A DNA stretch of 64,000 bases from Pedobacter rhodius (GCF_027213645.1 NZ_JAPWGL010000002.1:1-64000); one strand, 5' to 3'; shown: positions 33,977 through 43,200, counted from the stretch's first letter. The notes: generated by a model not told the origin, from the sequence alone. Program-made: numbers and translations.

Positions 33977-35098
33977 CTATTTAAACCAACCCCTTCGCCA
34001 AAAGTAAATTACCTGGATTATTGCAATAACCAACATCACCAGCCAGGTATATAAATAGCCATGTTCAGCATATAATTCAGGCATGTTATCTCTTAAAATT
34101 TTTCCCGTTGCCGGGTCTTCCCTGCTGAAATTCATTCCGTAAATTCCTGCAATAAAGGTTAACGGAATAAATATGGAGGATATAATGGTTAAAACCTTCA
34201 TAATTTCATTCATCCTATTGCTGATAATGGACAAGTTCATGTCGATATTGGCTGAGGCAATTTCTTTTAACGATTCTATGAAATCGATAATCTGTATACA
34301 ATGATCATATGCATCTTTAATGTAGGTTCGGGTTACATCGGTAATTAAATCGCTGTCGCTTCTTAAAATATCATTTAATTTATCACGCTCGGGCCAGGTC
34401 ACTTTTCTGATGGTAATTAATGAACGCTTAATTGCCTGCGTGTCGTACATAATTCGCTTGTCCGGATTATCAAATAAGCGATCTTCAATTGAATCGAGCT
34501 CTTCACCCCAATGGTTTAACAATGTAAAGTAATTATCTACGATAACGTCCATGATGGCATACATCAGATAACTTGATCCACCAATACGGATATTTCCTTT
34601 GCCAACCTCCAGTCTTTTTCTTACCGGGTTAAAGCAATCCTGGTAGTCTTCCTGAAAAGTAATTAAACACTTTGAAGTTAATATAAATGAAATTTGCTCA
34701 TTGCACAAATCATTATCCTTACTTAAAAATAAATGCCTGCTTACTGCAAAAACATATTTATCGTTATCGTATTCATCAAGTTTTGGTCGCTGGTATGAGC
34801 TTGTAATGTCTTCAAGCACCAGTTTACTGATGTTTAGTTTTGAATATAATGTTTCAAAAATATCCGGGTCGCCTAAACCCTTAATATCAAACCAATAGTA
34901 AAAATCCTTATTCTCTGTTAGTTTGTCTATATCGTTAATATTTTCCAGCTCCTCTTTCTTATAAGTTTTATCGTTATAAGTATGAAAGGTAATTTTAGGT
35001 TTTAAAGCATTTTCATCAATAGAATATAAACCCGGACTTGTACCTGGTTCGGGAACTTTATAATGTTTATGACGGTTACGAGGTTTATTTTTTGCCAT
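33977..35098 (-). CDS. corA: CorA-family magnesium/cobalt transport protein
   Basis: The 373-residue protein has a large cytoplasmic domain and two C-terminal helices. The first ends in the family signature IYGMNF, and the loop that follows (SREDPATGKILRDNMPE) is acidic as expected for cation attraction. It assembles as a pentameric channel in known members. The N-terminus is basic (MAKNKPRNRHKHYK). Its start lies 2 bases after the WbqC-like gene's stop, and mgtE follows, which suggests a WbqC-corA-mgtE transcript. Confidence 0.95.
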   Translation of the reverse strand: MAKNKPRNRHKHYKVPEPGTSPGLYSIDENALKPKITFHTYNDKTYKKEELENINDIDKLTENKDFYYWFDIKGLGDPDIFETLYSKLNISKLVLEDITSSYQRPKLDEYDNDKYVFAVSRHLFLSKDNDLCNEQISFILTSKCLITFQEDYQDCFNPVRKRLEVGKGNIRIGGSSYLMYAIMDVIVDNYFTLLNHWGEELDSIEDRLFDNPDKRIMYDTQAIKRSLITIRKVTWPERDKLNDILRSDSDLITDVTRTYIKDAYDHCIQIIDFIESLKEIASANIDMNLSIISNRMNEIMKVLTIISSIFIPLTFIAGIYGMNFSREDPATGKILRDNMPELYAEHGYLYTWLVMLVIAIIQVIYFWRRGWFK

Positions 35099-35100
35099 TT

Positions 35101-35712
35101 TTAAAGGTATAACCGGGCCTGCGGACCTTGATTAAATAATAAGTCAACAATGCTCAAATTAGAAATAAATTGATGCTTATCTTCAAAAACCTGATAATAT
35201 GGCTTATTGTTTATAGAATCATCAGTTTTTTTTGGACTCATCATTTCTCGGTAGTTAAATGCGGTATCTAAATCATCAGTATAGGCTGTTGTAAATTTAT
35301 AGTTGATATTTAGTTTCAGCTTCCTGGTCAGCCATTCTAAAAGTTCAAAGTTATAATCAAATAAAAAATCAAATTTCTTATTGTAAAACGGTGCTAAATC
35401 ATCTTCGTAAAATTCAAAATAGGCTGAACTCCTATAGCAGCTTTCAAGGCTCATCCAGTGTAAACGCTGCCAGTTAAAATCGTAACTGATTTTCACGTCT
35501 TTTAGGGGTGTACGCATTTTTGAACCCCTGACCACAGGAACGGTTATATCCAATTTTCCGTTTGGGGAATAAATACTTGCCCGGTTTCGATAGGTTTGCT
35601 TAGGAAAATGTTCGTATTTTTCTAATAAAAAATCGGGGTTAAGTTCTTGTATTTTACTAAAGTAGCTTACAGGGGGAAGATAAAATAATGGAAGTATAGC
35701 GGTATTTTGCAT
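35101..35712 (-). CDS. WbqC-like family protein
   Basis: The 203 residues match the WbqC family: ILPLFYLPPVSYFSKI at the start, then YRNRASIYSPNGKLDITVPV and WQRLHWMSLESCYRSSAYFEFY. WbqC genes often occur in O-antigen or surface-polysaccharide contexts, but no reaction is proven. Here it heads a transcript with corA and diverges from an acyltransferase gene 39 bases away, a weak envelope context. Confidence 0.85.
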   Translation of the reverse strand: MQNTAILPLFYLPPVSYFSKIQELNPDFLLEKYEHFPKQTYRNRASIYSPNGKLDITVPVVRGSKMRTPLKDVKISYDFNWQRLHWMSLESCYRSSAYFEFYEDDLAPFYNKKFDFLFDYNFELLEWLTRKLKLNINYKFTTAYTDDLDTAFNYREMMSPKKTDDSINNKPYYQVFEDKHQFISNLSIVDLLFNQGPQARLYL

Positions 35713-35751
35713 TTGAAAATATATGTTTGCAGTTCAAACTTTTCAAAATTA

Positions 35752-36624
35752 ATGATTAAAAGAGGGATTACTCATGTTGGCGTATTTTTTTTATATCTGA
35801 TATCGCTGCTGCCTCTTCGTATTTTGTTCATTTTTTCCAGATTATTGTATTACTTGCTTTATTATGTAATCCGATACAGAAAAAAGGTTGTCAGGACGAA
35901 TTTAACAAATGCTTTTCCTGAGAAATCTGTTAAGGAAATTCTGAGTATTGAAAAAAAATATTTCAAATATCTGGCTGAATTAATCTTCGAAATCATCGAA
36001 TTAGCCACCATTTCGAAAGCTGAAACTTTAAAACGCGTCAGATTTACAGGTTTGGAGCAAATCGAAAATCGTTTCCAAAAAGGTGAAAGTATTTTGGCAT
36101 GTACCGGTCATTATGGGAACTGGGAGTTAGGGACTTTAGCTTTAGGCTTAAACCTTTCAGGTAAGACAATTGTAATCTATAAACCCATAAATAATAGAAT
36201 CTTCGAAGCCTGGTTTGATAAGCTTCGCACGAAATTCGGGAATGTTTTTGTTGCAATGCGGCAGACTTTACGTTGCATGGCAACATATAAGAATGAGCCG
36301 AGTTTATTGTGCTTCGCCAGCGATCAATCCCCTGTAAGGGAGGAAAGTAAATATTTTTTAAATTTCCTGAACCAGCCTACAGCAGCACTTTTAGGGGTAG
36401 AAAAAATTGCCAAATCCACCAACCGAGCAATTTATTATTTTAAGGTTACGCCGGTAAAAATGGGTTATTACGATGTTGAGGTTTTACCAATGTGTTTAGA
36501 TCCGTCGAAAACAGTTGACGGAGAAATTACCAATTTACACTTTCATTTTTTAGAAAACATTATAAAAGATAAACCTCAATATTGGCTTTGGAGCCATAAA
36601 CGGTGGAAATTTAAACCTGAATAA
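35752..36624 (+). CDS. Lipid A biosynthesis-type acyltransferase (LpxL/HtrB family)
   Basis: This 290-residue membrane-associated acyltransferase has an N-terminal hydrophobic anchor and the LPLAT motif CTGHYGNWELG (the H-x4-D/E catalytic pair), followed by SDQSP. It probably adds a secondary acyl chain to lipid A or acylates aminolipids; Bacteroidota relatives include both types. The ATG at 35752 is preferred over an upstream frame opening at 35707, whose extra residues overlap the divergent WbqC promoter. A GT2 gene follows after 5 bases. Confidence 0.9.
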   Translation: MIKRGITHVGVFFLYLISLLPLRILFIFSRLLYYLLYYVIRYRKKVVRTNLTNAFPEKSVKEILSIEKKYFKYLAELIFEIIELATISKAETLKRVRFTGLEQIENRFQKGESILACTGHYGNWELGTLALGLNLSGKTIVIYKPINNRIFEAWFDKLRTKFGNVFVAMRQTLRCMATYKNEPSLLCFASDQSPVREESKYFLNFLNQPTAALLGVEKIAKSTNRAIYYFKVTPVKMGYYDVEVLPMCLDPSKTVDGEITNLHFHFLENIIKDKPQYWLWSHKRWKFKPE

Positions 36625-36629
36625 CATAC

Positions 36630-37640
36630 ATGAATCCATCAGTAGCGGTTGTAATTTTAAACTGGAACGGAAAAGCATTTCTTGAGCAATTTTTACCCGG
36701 AGTTTTGCTTTCCGAATATGATAATTTACAAATTATCGTTGGCGACAATGCTTCAACAGATGATTCTATCGCCTTTATTGAATCAAATTTTCCAACAGTT
36801 AAGGTTTTAAAAAATGATTCAAATTATGGTTTTGCCGGTGGCTATAATAAAATTTTAGAACGTGTTGACGCGGAGTACTTTGTTCTTTTAAATTCGGATG
36901 TTGAAGTTACCCCAGACTGGATACAGCCTGTTATCGATTTAATGCAAAGTGATGATAATATCGCGGCTGCACAACCTAAAATCAAATGGCAATTAAATAA
37001 AAATCAGTTTGAATACGCCGGTGCTGCAGGTGGATTTTTAGATATATACGCCTACCCTTTCTGCCGCGGACGTTTATTTAATGTTTATGAAATGGATAGC
37101 GGCCAATATAATACAACTGAAGAAATTTTTTGGGCCAGTGGTGCAGCCTTTTTTATAAAAAGCAAGTACTGGAAAGAAACAGGTGGATTGGATGCCGATC
37201 TTTTTGCACACATGGAAGAGATTGACCTGTGCTGGAGATTAAAAAATTTAAATTATAAAGTAGTTTATTGTCCTGAATCGGAAGTTTACCACGTTGGCGG
37301 CGGAACTTTGCAGACAGAAAATCCTTTTAAAACGTATTTAAATTTCAGGAATAACCTGATTATTATGCAGAAAAACCTGCCTGCCGGTGATGCAATTTTC
37401 AGGATAGCCATACGAATGTGCATTGATTTTATTGCCTGGTGGCATTTCTTATTATCCGGGAAGCCTAAATTTACAATGGCAGTTACCAAAGGCCACTGGC
37501 ATTTTATTAAGGACTTAACTAAAACATCAAGAAAAAGAAAACAATATCAAAAACCATATGCTGAACACAAAGGTGTTTACAAAAACAGCGTGGTTTGGGC
37601 TTTTTTTATTAGGAAAATCAAGTCATTTTCAAATCTTTAG
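36630..37640 (+). CDS. Family 2 glycosyltransferase (rhamnosyltransferase-like)
   Basis: The 336-residue protein has a GT-A fold: VAVVILNWNGKAFLEQFLP at the start, nucleotide-binding VGDNASTDDS, the DxD-like LLNSDVEVTPDW and the acceptor/catalytic region EEIDLCWRL. The C-terminal region is partly hydrophobic and suggests membrane association. The likely role is transfer of a sugar to a lipid or polysaccharide of the envelope. It is probably co-transcribed with the acyltransferase upstream. The stop overlaps that of the converging TlpA-like gene by 4 bases. Confidence 0.9.
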   Translation: MNPSVAVVILNWNGKAFLEQFLPGVLLSEYDNLQIIVGDNASTDDSIAFIESNFPTVKVLKNDSNYGFAGGYNKILERVDAEYFVLLNSDVEVTPDWIQPVIDLMQSDDNIAAAQPKIKWQLNKNQFEYAGAAGGFLDIYAYPFCRGRLFNVYEMDSGQYNTTEEIFWASGAAFFIKSKYWKETGGLDADLFAHMEEIDLCWRLKNLNYKVVYCPESEVYHVGGGTLQTENPFKTYLNFRNNLIIMQKNLPAGDAIFRIAIRMCIDFIAWWHFLLSGKPKFTMAVTKGHWHFIKDLTKTSRKRKQYQKPYAEHKGVYKNSVVWAFFIRKIKSFSNL

Positions 37641-38365
37641 TTTGCGGCCAAAGACTCATCGATAGATTTTTTCACCCATGCAATTGTATTTACCGCGAGT
37701 CCCACGGTACTGAATTTTATGGTGCCGGTTTTATCTATCACAACATGAGTGGGGTAAGATTTTACGTTAAATTTATCAGAAAGAAATCTTCCGTTATCAA
37801 CAATATTATAATTGAAAGGTATCGTTTTCAGAAAATCTTTGATTTCATATCGATCATCTAAAGCTATCGCCAGGAATATTACATCTTTATTATCCCTATA
37901 ACGATTAACAAGCTCATTCAAATCGGGTATTTCCGACTTACATGGCGGACAGTTTATGAACCAAAAATTCAGAACAACAACCTTTCCCGTAGTATTTTTT
38001 AAATCAAATTTATTTCCGTTTATATCTGAGGTTTTAAATCCATTAAAGTGTTCACCTTCCTTAAACGCTTCGCTAGGCCTTGGTTTAGGCATTTTTTCCA
38101 TCATGGTATTGCGCTGGGCTTCTGTAAGTTCGAAGATTACAAATTCAGGCCGGCCATCCTCCATTTTAGTATTCCTGCTTTTCAAAGAATATTTTCCCGT
38201 TTGTAAATAGGCTTTCCATAGCTTATAAGGGTAAACCATACCATCTTCTCCCCTTACAATCGTATTTTCATCTAAAGTTGGCTGGGTTCTTTGCTGAGTG
38301 GTTGTTTGAGCGTTAACATAAATGGAAAATGTAATCAGGAAGATTAAGAGCGTTTTTTTTAACAT
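37637..38365 (-). CDS. TlpA-like thioredoxin-family protein, periplasmic
   Basis: The 242-residue precursor has a signal peptide (residues 1-19, ending VNAQ), a spacer of about 85 residues, then an AhpC/TSA-TlpA domain with NFWFINCPPCKSEIPDLN, whose CPPC is the redox site, and a cis-proline region SYPTHVVIDKTG. It probably acts as a thiol-disulfide reductase in the periplasm. aroQ lies 6 bases upstream on the same strand, perhaps only by operon packing. Confidence 0.9.
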   Translation of the reverse strand: MLKKTLLIFLITFSIYVNAQTTTQQRTQPTLDENTIVRGEDGMVYPYKLWKAYLQTGKYSLKSRNTKMEDGRPEFVIFELTEAQRNTMMEKMPKPRPSEAFKEGEHFNGFKTSDINGNKFDLKNTTGKVVVLNFWFINCPPCKSEIPDLNELVNRYRDNKDVIFLAIALDDRYEIKDFLKTIPFNYNIVDNGRFLSDKFNVKSYPTHVVIDKTGTIKFSTVGLAVNTIAWVKKSIDESLAAN

Positions 38366-38371
38366 ATATAT

Positions 38372-38794
38372 TTAAGAATTAATTAATAAACTTTCTAGAG
38401 CGAGGCGATAACCATTTATGCCGAAACCCGTTAATACACCCTTACAGTTTTTACCGGTTAAAGAAATATGCCTGTATTCTTCACGGGCGTAAATATTTGA
38501 AATATGAACCTCTACAACAGGTGTTTTAATCGCGGCAATTGCGTCTGCAATCGCGACAGATGTATGCGTATAGCCGCCGGCATTTAATATAATTCCATCG
38601 TAGCTGAAACCAACTTCGTGCAGTTTGTTAATAATCTCGCCTTCAACATTACTTTGAAAATAATCAATTTCGACAATAGTATAAATGTTTTTGAGTTCCT
38701 TAATATAGTCTTCTATACTGGTATTGCCATAAATTGACGGTTCCCTTACACCTAAAAGATTTAAATTCGGACCATTAATAATTTGTACTTTCAT
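38372..38794 (-). CDS. aroQ: 3-dehydroquinate dehydratase, type II
   Basis: It dehydrates 3-dehydroquinate in the shikimate pathway. The 140 residues carry all signatures: INGPNLNLLGVREPSIYG with the catalytic Arg and Tyr, NAGGYTHTSVAIADA, and VEVHISNIYAREEYRH with the catalytic His. It forms dodecamers in studied cases. It diverges from xerD across a 70-base gap containing an 8-bp tandem repeat. Confidence 0.96.
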   Translation of the reverse strand: MKVQIINGPNLNLLGVREPSIYGNTSIEDYIKELKNIYTIVEIDYFQSNVEGEIINKLHEVGFSYDGIILNAGGYTHTSVAIADAIAAIKTPVVEVHISNIYAREEYRHISLTGKNCKGVLTGFGINGYRLALESLLINS

Positions 38795-38812
38795 GTTGAT
38801 TTTATCCTGCTA

Positions 38813-38844
38813 AATGTTGTAATGTTGTAATGTTGCAATGTTAT
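38813..38844. repeat. 8-bp tandem repeat (four units) between aroQ and xerD
   Basis: AATGTTGT, AATGTTGT, AATGTTGC and AATGTTAT follow each other without gaps. The array lies between the two divergent start codons, in the only place available for both promoters, so changes in copy number could alter expression. Confidence 0.8.
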
Positions 38845-38864
38845 AAAAAAAAATAAATAAAAAC

Positions 38865-39764
38865 ATGGTTTGGCAATCATATATCAAAGGATTTAAAGCT
38901 TACCTTAAACTCGAACGATCGCTTTCAGATAATTCTGTTGACGCTTACCTGAACGATATTGATAAATTGAGCCAATATTATCAATCAGTTAATTCTGAAC
39001 CAAATTTAAATGAAATTACGATTTCAGACATTAAATTATTTATTAGTTGGCTGCATAATCTTGGCATGTTGGGTAGCACGCAAGCCAGGGTTATATCAGG
39101 CTTAAAGGCTTTTTTTTCTTACCTGATGCTTGAAGATATTATTCAAAATGATCCGATGGCATTAATTGAGGCACCAAAACTTGTCAGGAAATTACCGGAT
39201 ACGCTAAATATTCATGAAATAAATAGCTTAATAGACGCCATTGACGCATCAAAACCCGAGGGCATGCGGAATAAAGCAATTATTGAAGTTTTGTATGGTT
39301 GTGGTTTGAGGGTTACAGAATTAACCGAATTGAAAATTTCAAATTTTTACCCGCAAATAGAATTTGTCAAAGTGATTGGTAAGGGTAACAAAGAACGACT
39401 TATACCAATCGGGGGTGTTGCTGTAAAGTTTATTGATATTTATCTAACACAAGTCAGGGTTCATCAACAGATAAAAAAGGGAAATGAAGACTTTATATTT
39501 CTAAATCGGTTTGGCGCAAAATTATCCAGGATTTCAATTTTTAACCTGATAAAAAATTTAGCCGTTCACGCGGGAATAAACAAAACCATTAGTCCGCATA
39601 CGTTACGCCATTCTTTTGCAACACATTTAATAGAAGGTGGCGCAGATCTACGCGCTGTTCAGGAAATGCTTGGCCATTCGAGCATCACGACGACAGAAAT
39701 TTATACCCACCTCGACAGGGATTATTTGCAGGAAGTTGTTACACAATTTCACCCCCGGTCTTAG
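38865..39764 (+). CDS. xerD: Tyrosine recombinase XerD-like (chromosome dimer resolution)
   Basis: The 299-residue protein has an N-terminal SAM-like core-binding domain (about residues 1-90) and a catalytic domain with the full set: Arg in YGCGLRVTEL, Lys in GKGNKERLIP, HTLRHSFATHL, LGHSSITTTEIYTH with the His and the Tyr nucleophile. The length, lack of linked mobile genes and core neighbourhood fit the housekeeping recombinase rather than a phage integrase. XerC and XerD cannot be separated with certainty. Its stop overlaps that of converging prmC. Confidence 0.92.
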   Translation: MVWQSYIKGFKAYLKLERSLSDNSVDAYLNDIDKLSQYYQSVNSEPNLNEITISDIKLFISWLHNLGMLGSTQARVISGLKAFFSYLMLEDIIQNDPMALIEAPKLVRKLPDTLNIHEINSLIDAIDASKPEGMRNKAIIEVLYGCGLRVTELTELKISNFYPQIEFVKVIGKGNKERLIPIGGVAVKFIDIYLTQVRVHQQIKKGNEDFIFLNRFGAKLSRISIFNLIKNLAVHAGINKTISPHTLRHSFATHLIEGGADLRAVQEMLGHSSITTTEIYTHLDRDYLQEVVTQFHPRS

Positions 39765-40606
39765 GGATTTGTCCTTGCCAATATCATCCGGTCTTTTCCT
39801 TGCATATCCTTCTTTAACTCAATGTTTTTAAATCGCTTATCTATTAATATCTGAAGTGTTTCAGCCCATAAATATTCATTGATTTCGAAAAATAAATAAC
39901 CGTTTGGATTTAAATTTTTTAAGGCAAAATCAGAAATTGCATCATAAAAAATAAGCGGATTTTCATCGCTTACAAATAATGCAGCATGCGGTTCATAAGC
40001 CAGAACATTTTTATGCATATCTGCTTTCTCAAGTTGACGAATGTAAGGCGGATTACTTACTATTACATCATATTTTTTATTATCCGGATAGTTTAAAATA
40101 TCGGCTTCGATAAAATTGATTTCCGTTTTATTAAATTTTGCATTTGCTTCAGCTACTTTTAATGCATTTGCAGAAATATCGAGTGCAGAAACATCGAGGT
40201 TTGGTAAATGCTTTTTTACCGTTACAGGAATACACCCGGAGCCAGTGCCAACATCCAAAAAAGATTTTTTTAGATTCTTAACTTCCCTTAATATCCAGTC
40301 GACAAGCTCTTCCGTTTCAGGACGGGGAATTAGTACATGTTCATTTATCTTAAAAGTTAAACCATAAAAAACAGTTTCGCCTAATACCTGCTGAATAGGT
40401 TTTCCGGTTTTTAAATGATTTAAAACTTCGGTAAGTGCATTTAACTCTTCGACTGATAAAGCCTTATTTTTTTGCGTGAGTAATTTACTTTGGGTTATTT
40501 TTAAGATACTGGTAACTGATAGATTAAATATTGCTTTTGCCTCATCAGCATCGTAAAATTCATTTAAATTTTGTAAGTATTCCTGTTCTAACGCTTTAAT
40601 GTTCAT
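39761..40606 (-). CDS. prmC: Release-factor glutamine N5-methyltransferase
   Basis: It methylates the GGQ glutamine of release factors RF1 and RF2. The N-terminal helical domain is followed by a Rossmann SAM-binding domain with LDVGTGSGCIPV and the catalytic NPPYIR. The ATG at 40606 gives 281 residues. A TTG three codons upstream is less likely. ribD starts 61 bases away in the other direction. Confidence 0.95.
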   Translation of the reverse strand: MNIKALEQEYLQNLNEFYDADEAKAIFNLSVTSILKITQSKLLTQKNKALSVEELNALTEVLNHLKTGKPIQQVLGETVFYGLTFKINEHVLIPRPETEELVDWILREVKNLKKSFLDVGTGSGCIPVTVKKHLPNLDVSALDISANALKVAEANAKFNKTEINFIEADILNYPDNKKYDVIVSNPPYIRQLEKADMHKNVLAYEPHAALFVSDENPLIFYDAISDFALKNLNPNGYLFFEINEYLWAETLQILIDKRFKNIELKKDMQGKDRMILARTNP

Positions 40607-40654
40607 TGGTCGCAAAAGTAATAAATCGTGTCTTCATCCTTGTCATAATTTAAC

Positions 40655-40662
40655 TACTTTTG
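40655..40662 (+). promoter_or_regulatory. -7 box (TACTTTTG) just before ribD
   Basis: An exact TAnnTTTG lies 5 bases before the ATG at 40668, again the geometry of a nearly leaderless transcript. It supports 40668 as the ribD start over an upstream frame opening at 40599. Confidence 0.5.
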
Positions 40663-40667
40663 TGTTA

Positions 40668-41720
40668 ATGAGCGATGAATTTTACATTAAGCGTTGTTTA
40701 GAATTAGCGGCTACTTCGATAGGAAATGTAAGTCCGAATCCTATGGTCGGTTGTGTAATTGTTGTCGACGGCGTAATCATCGGAGAAGGGTATCATCAAA
40801 AGTTTGGTGAAGCACATGCAGAACCAAATGCAGTGAAATCCGTTTTCGAAAAATACGGTTCAGCGGCTGAGAGTATGCTCAGGAAAGCAACAGCTTACGT
40901 AAATTTAGAGCCTTGTGCACATTTCGGAAAAACACCGCCCTGTGCTGATTTGTTTGTTAAGCATCAGCTTAAAAAAGTGGTTATTGGCAATCGCGATCCT
41001 TTTTCTGGTGTTGACGGTAAAGGGATTGAAAAGCTAAAAAATGCAGGCATAGCGGTAATAAGTGGTATTTTGGATGAAGAGTGTAAACATTTTAACCGAC
41101 GCTTTTTTACCCGAATCCAAAAACAACGACCATTTATTATTTTAAAATGGGCGCAAACGGCAAATGGCTATTTTGCAACAATTGATGGGCACCAGAAATG
41201 GATTAGCGGAGGTTTGGCAAAACGTATGGCACACAGGTGGCGTACCGAAGAGGATGCGATTTTAGTTGGTAAGCAAACTGCAATTATGGATAACCCTCAA
41301 TTAACATCCCGGGAATGGCCAGGTAAAAATCCTGTTCGCCTCGTTATTGATAAAAACCTGCAGGTTCCACAAAGTAATCATATTTTTAATCAAGAAGCCA
41401 AAACCATTATTTTTAATGCGCTAAAAACTGATGTGAAAGACAACATCCATTATATCCAAATGGAAGATATGCAATTCTATCTTCCTCAAAAAATTGCTTT
41501 TCAATTGTATCTTATGGATATTCAATCTGTAATTATAGAAGGCGGAGCAAATATCATAAAGCAATTTTTAAATGCAAATCTGTGGGACGAAGCGCGTATT
41601 TTTACATCAGAAAATAGCTGGACCGAGGGTGTTCCTTCTCCGGTTATAAATGGTAATTTAACTGAAGCAATTCAAGTTGGAACGGATAAACTTTCAATTT
41701 ATATAAACCAAACAATTTAA
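40668..41720 (+). CDS. ribD: Bifunctional riboflavin deaminase/reductase
   Basis: It carries out steps two and three of riboflavin synthesis. The N-terminal deaminase domain holds the zinc site HAEPNAV and PCAHFGKTPPC. The C-terminal reductase domain (from about residue 150) has LKWAQTANGYFA, AILVGKQTAIMDNPQLTSR and VIIEGGANIIKQFL. The length, 350 residues, is normal. No FMN riboswitch is visible. An EamA gene starts at the base after its stop, so the two are co-transcribed. Confidence 0.95.
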   Translation: MSDEFYIKRCLELAATSIGNVSPNPMVGCVIVVDGVIIGEGYHQKFGEAHAEPNAVKSVFEKYGSAAESMLRKATAYVNLEPCAHFGKTPPCADLFVKHQLKKVVIGNRDPFSGVDGKGIEKLKNAGIAVISGILDEECKHFNRRFFTRIQKQRPFIILKWAQTANGYFATIDGHQKWISGGLAKRMAHRWRTEEDAILVGKQTAIMDNPQLTSREWPGKNPVRLVIDKNLQVPQSNHIFNQEAKTIIFNALKTDVKDNIHYIQMEDMQFYLPQKIAFQLYLMDIQSVIIEGGANIIKQFLNANLWDEARIFTSENSWTEGVPSPVINGNLTEAIQVGTDKLSIYINQTI

Positions 41721-42587
41721 ATGATATACATCATTTTAAGTATATTTTGTAGTGTGACGGTAGCCGTGTTGCTTAAGCTCGCCAAAAGATATCAGATTAG
41801 TATAATACAGGCCGTAAGTATTAATTACTTAACGGCTTTAATACTTTGTTTTCTGTTTTTTAAGCCCGATGTAAGCCTTTTAAATCCTTCTGCACCGTGG
41901 CCAATTTATATAGCATTGGCTGTTTTATTGCCAGTGATATTTTTATTTCTCGCGGCTTCAGTAAAAAATCTGGGGATTGTTAAAACGGATATTGCGCAGC
42001 GTCTTTCACTTTTTATACCAATTTTAGCTGCGTACTTTATTTTTAAGGAAGATTTTAATCAGTTAAAGTTTATCGGGATTGCAGTGGGTTTTCTAGCTAT
42101 AATTTTAACTTTTTTTCGAAAAACCGAACATAAATCAAAATCTAACAACTGGATTTACCCGATTATGGTTTTCATAGGTTTCGGCGTAATCGATGTACTT
42201 TTTAAACAAATCGCACTTTATAAAGAACTGCCCTATACAACATCGCTGTTTGTCGTTTTCTGTCTTGCATTTCTGGTTTCTTTAATAATTGTAACGATAA
42301 TGGTTGTCGGCAGGAAAACGAAAATTCAACTGGTTAATATAGGTTGTGGGTTAATCCTGGGGTTGTTCAATTTTGGTAATATTTTATTCTATTTAAAAGC
42401 CCATAGGGCATTTTCCGCTAACCCGTCAACCGTTTTCACAGCAATGAACCTGGGCGTTATTATTGCTGGTACATTAATAGGAATTGTTGTTTTTAAAGAA
42501 AAATTATCTCAACTCAACTATATCGGAATTGTGCTGGCCATTTGCGCCGTTATCTTAATCACCTTATCTCAACTGAATGCTGTTTGA
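41721..42587 (+). CDS. EamA/DMT-family transporter
   Basis: The 288-residue membrane protein has about ten helices in two EamA repeats, with the typical PILAAYFIFKEDFNQLKFIG and LIGIVVFKEKLSQLNYIGI helices ending each half. Members export metabolites or amino acids. Its position directly after ribD raises the possibility of riboflavin or precursor transport, but operon position is the only support. The next gene starts 11 bases before its stop. Confidence 0.85.
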   Translation: MIYIILSIFCSVTVAVLLKLAKRYQISIIQAVSINYLTALILCFLFFKPDVSLLNPSAPWPIYIALAVLLPVIFLFLAASVKNLGIVKTDIAQRLSLFIPILAAYFIFKEDFNQLKFIGIAVGFLAIILTFFRKTEHKSKSNNWIYPIMVFIGFGVIDVLFKQIALYKELPYTTSLFVVFCLAFLVSLIIVTIMVVGRKTKIQLVNIGCGLILGLFNFGNILFYLKAHRAFSANPSTVFTAMNLGVIIAGTLIGIVVFKEKLSQLNYIGIVLAICAVILITLSQLNAV

Positions 42588-43191
42588 TGATTCTTATAAA
42601 ACAATTTCAGGCAATTCTGACGGCGTTTTTCGAGACAAAGGAAGCAAGTTTATTGCATACGCCTATCCTATCCGGTCTGAAGAAGAAGTAAAGCCAATCC
42701 TGATAAATTTAAGGACTGAACACAATAAAGCGCGACATTTTTGTTATGCTTACCGGCTAACACCAGACAGATCTGTTTTCAGGGTTAATGATGACGGAGA
42801 ACCATCCGGAACGGCTGGCAGGCCGATTTTAAATTGTCTTTTATCAGACGACTTAACAAATATATTAATTGTAGTTGTTCGATATTTTGGCGGAACTTTA
42901 TTAGGTGTTCCGGGTTTAATTAATGCGTATAAGAGTGCTGCTATCGAAGCAATTAAAGCATCAGCTATTGTTTCTAAGACCGTGAATGATATTTATGAAG
43001 TTCATTTCGAATACCTGCAAATGAACGATGTAATGAAGTTGGTAAAGGAAGAACAATTAGATGTAATTGAACAGCGTTTCAACGTTAATTGTGTATTAAA
43101 ATTCGAAGTGAGAAAAGCACAATTGAATCAGGTTTTAACTAAGTTTGATAAAATTGAGGGGCTGAAATTGAAATACCTTCAAACGACTTAA
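42577..43191 (+). CDS. YigZ/IMPACT-family protein
   Basis: This 204-residue protein has an N-terminal IMPACT domain (FRDKGSKFIAYAYPI, HNKARHFCYAYRL, DDGEPSGTAGRPIL, VVVRYFGGTLLGVPGL) and a C-terminal DUF1949 ferredoxin-like domain. The eukaryotic relative IMPACT regulates GCN2. The bacterial role is unknown, with a translation- or nucleotide-related role suggested by structure. It overlaps the upstream EamA gene by 11 bases and is 9 bases from the phosphorylase gene, in one operon. Confidence 0.92.
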   Translation: MLFDDSYKTISGNSDGVFRDKGSKFIAYAYPIRSEEEVKPILINLRTEHNKARHFCYAYRLTPDRSVFRVNDDGEPSGTAGRPILNCLLSDDLTNILIVVVRYFGGTLLGVPGLINAYKSAAIEAIKASAIVSKTVNDIYEVHFEYLQMNDVMKLVKEEQLDVIEQRFNVNCVLKFEVRKAQLNQVLTKFDKIEGLKLKYLQTT

Positions 43192-43200
43192 CAAACCATT

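Noticed and set aside
38865..39764. Integrase of a genomic island
   Set aside because: Housekeeping XerD features, core neighbours and no attachment repeats or cargo genes nearby.
40607..40667. Possible FMN riboswitch upstream of ribD
   Set aside because: Only 61 bases are available, far too short for an FMN aptamer, and a -7 box sits 5 bases before the ATG.
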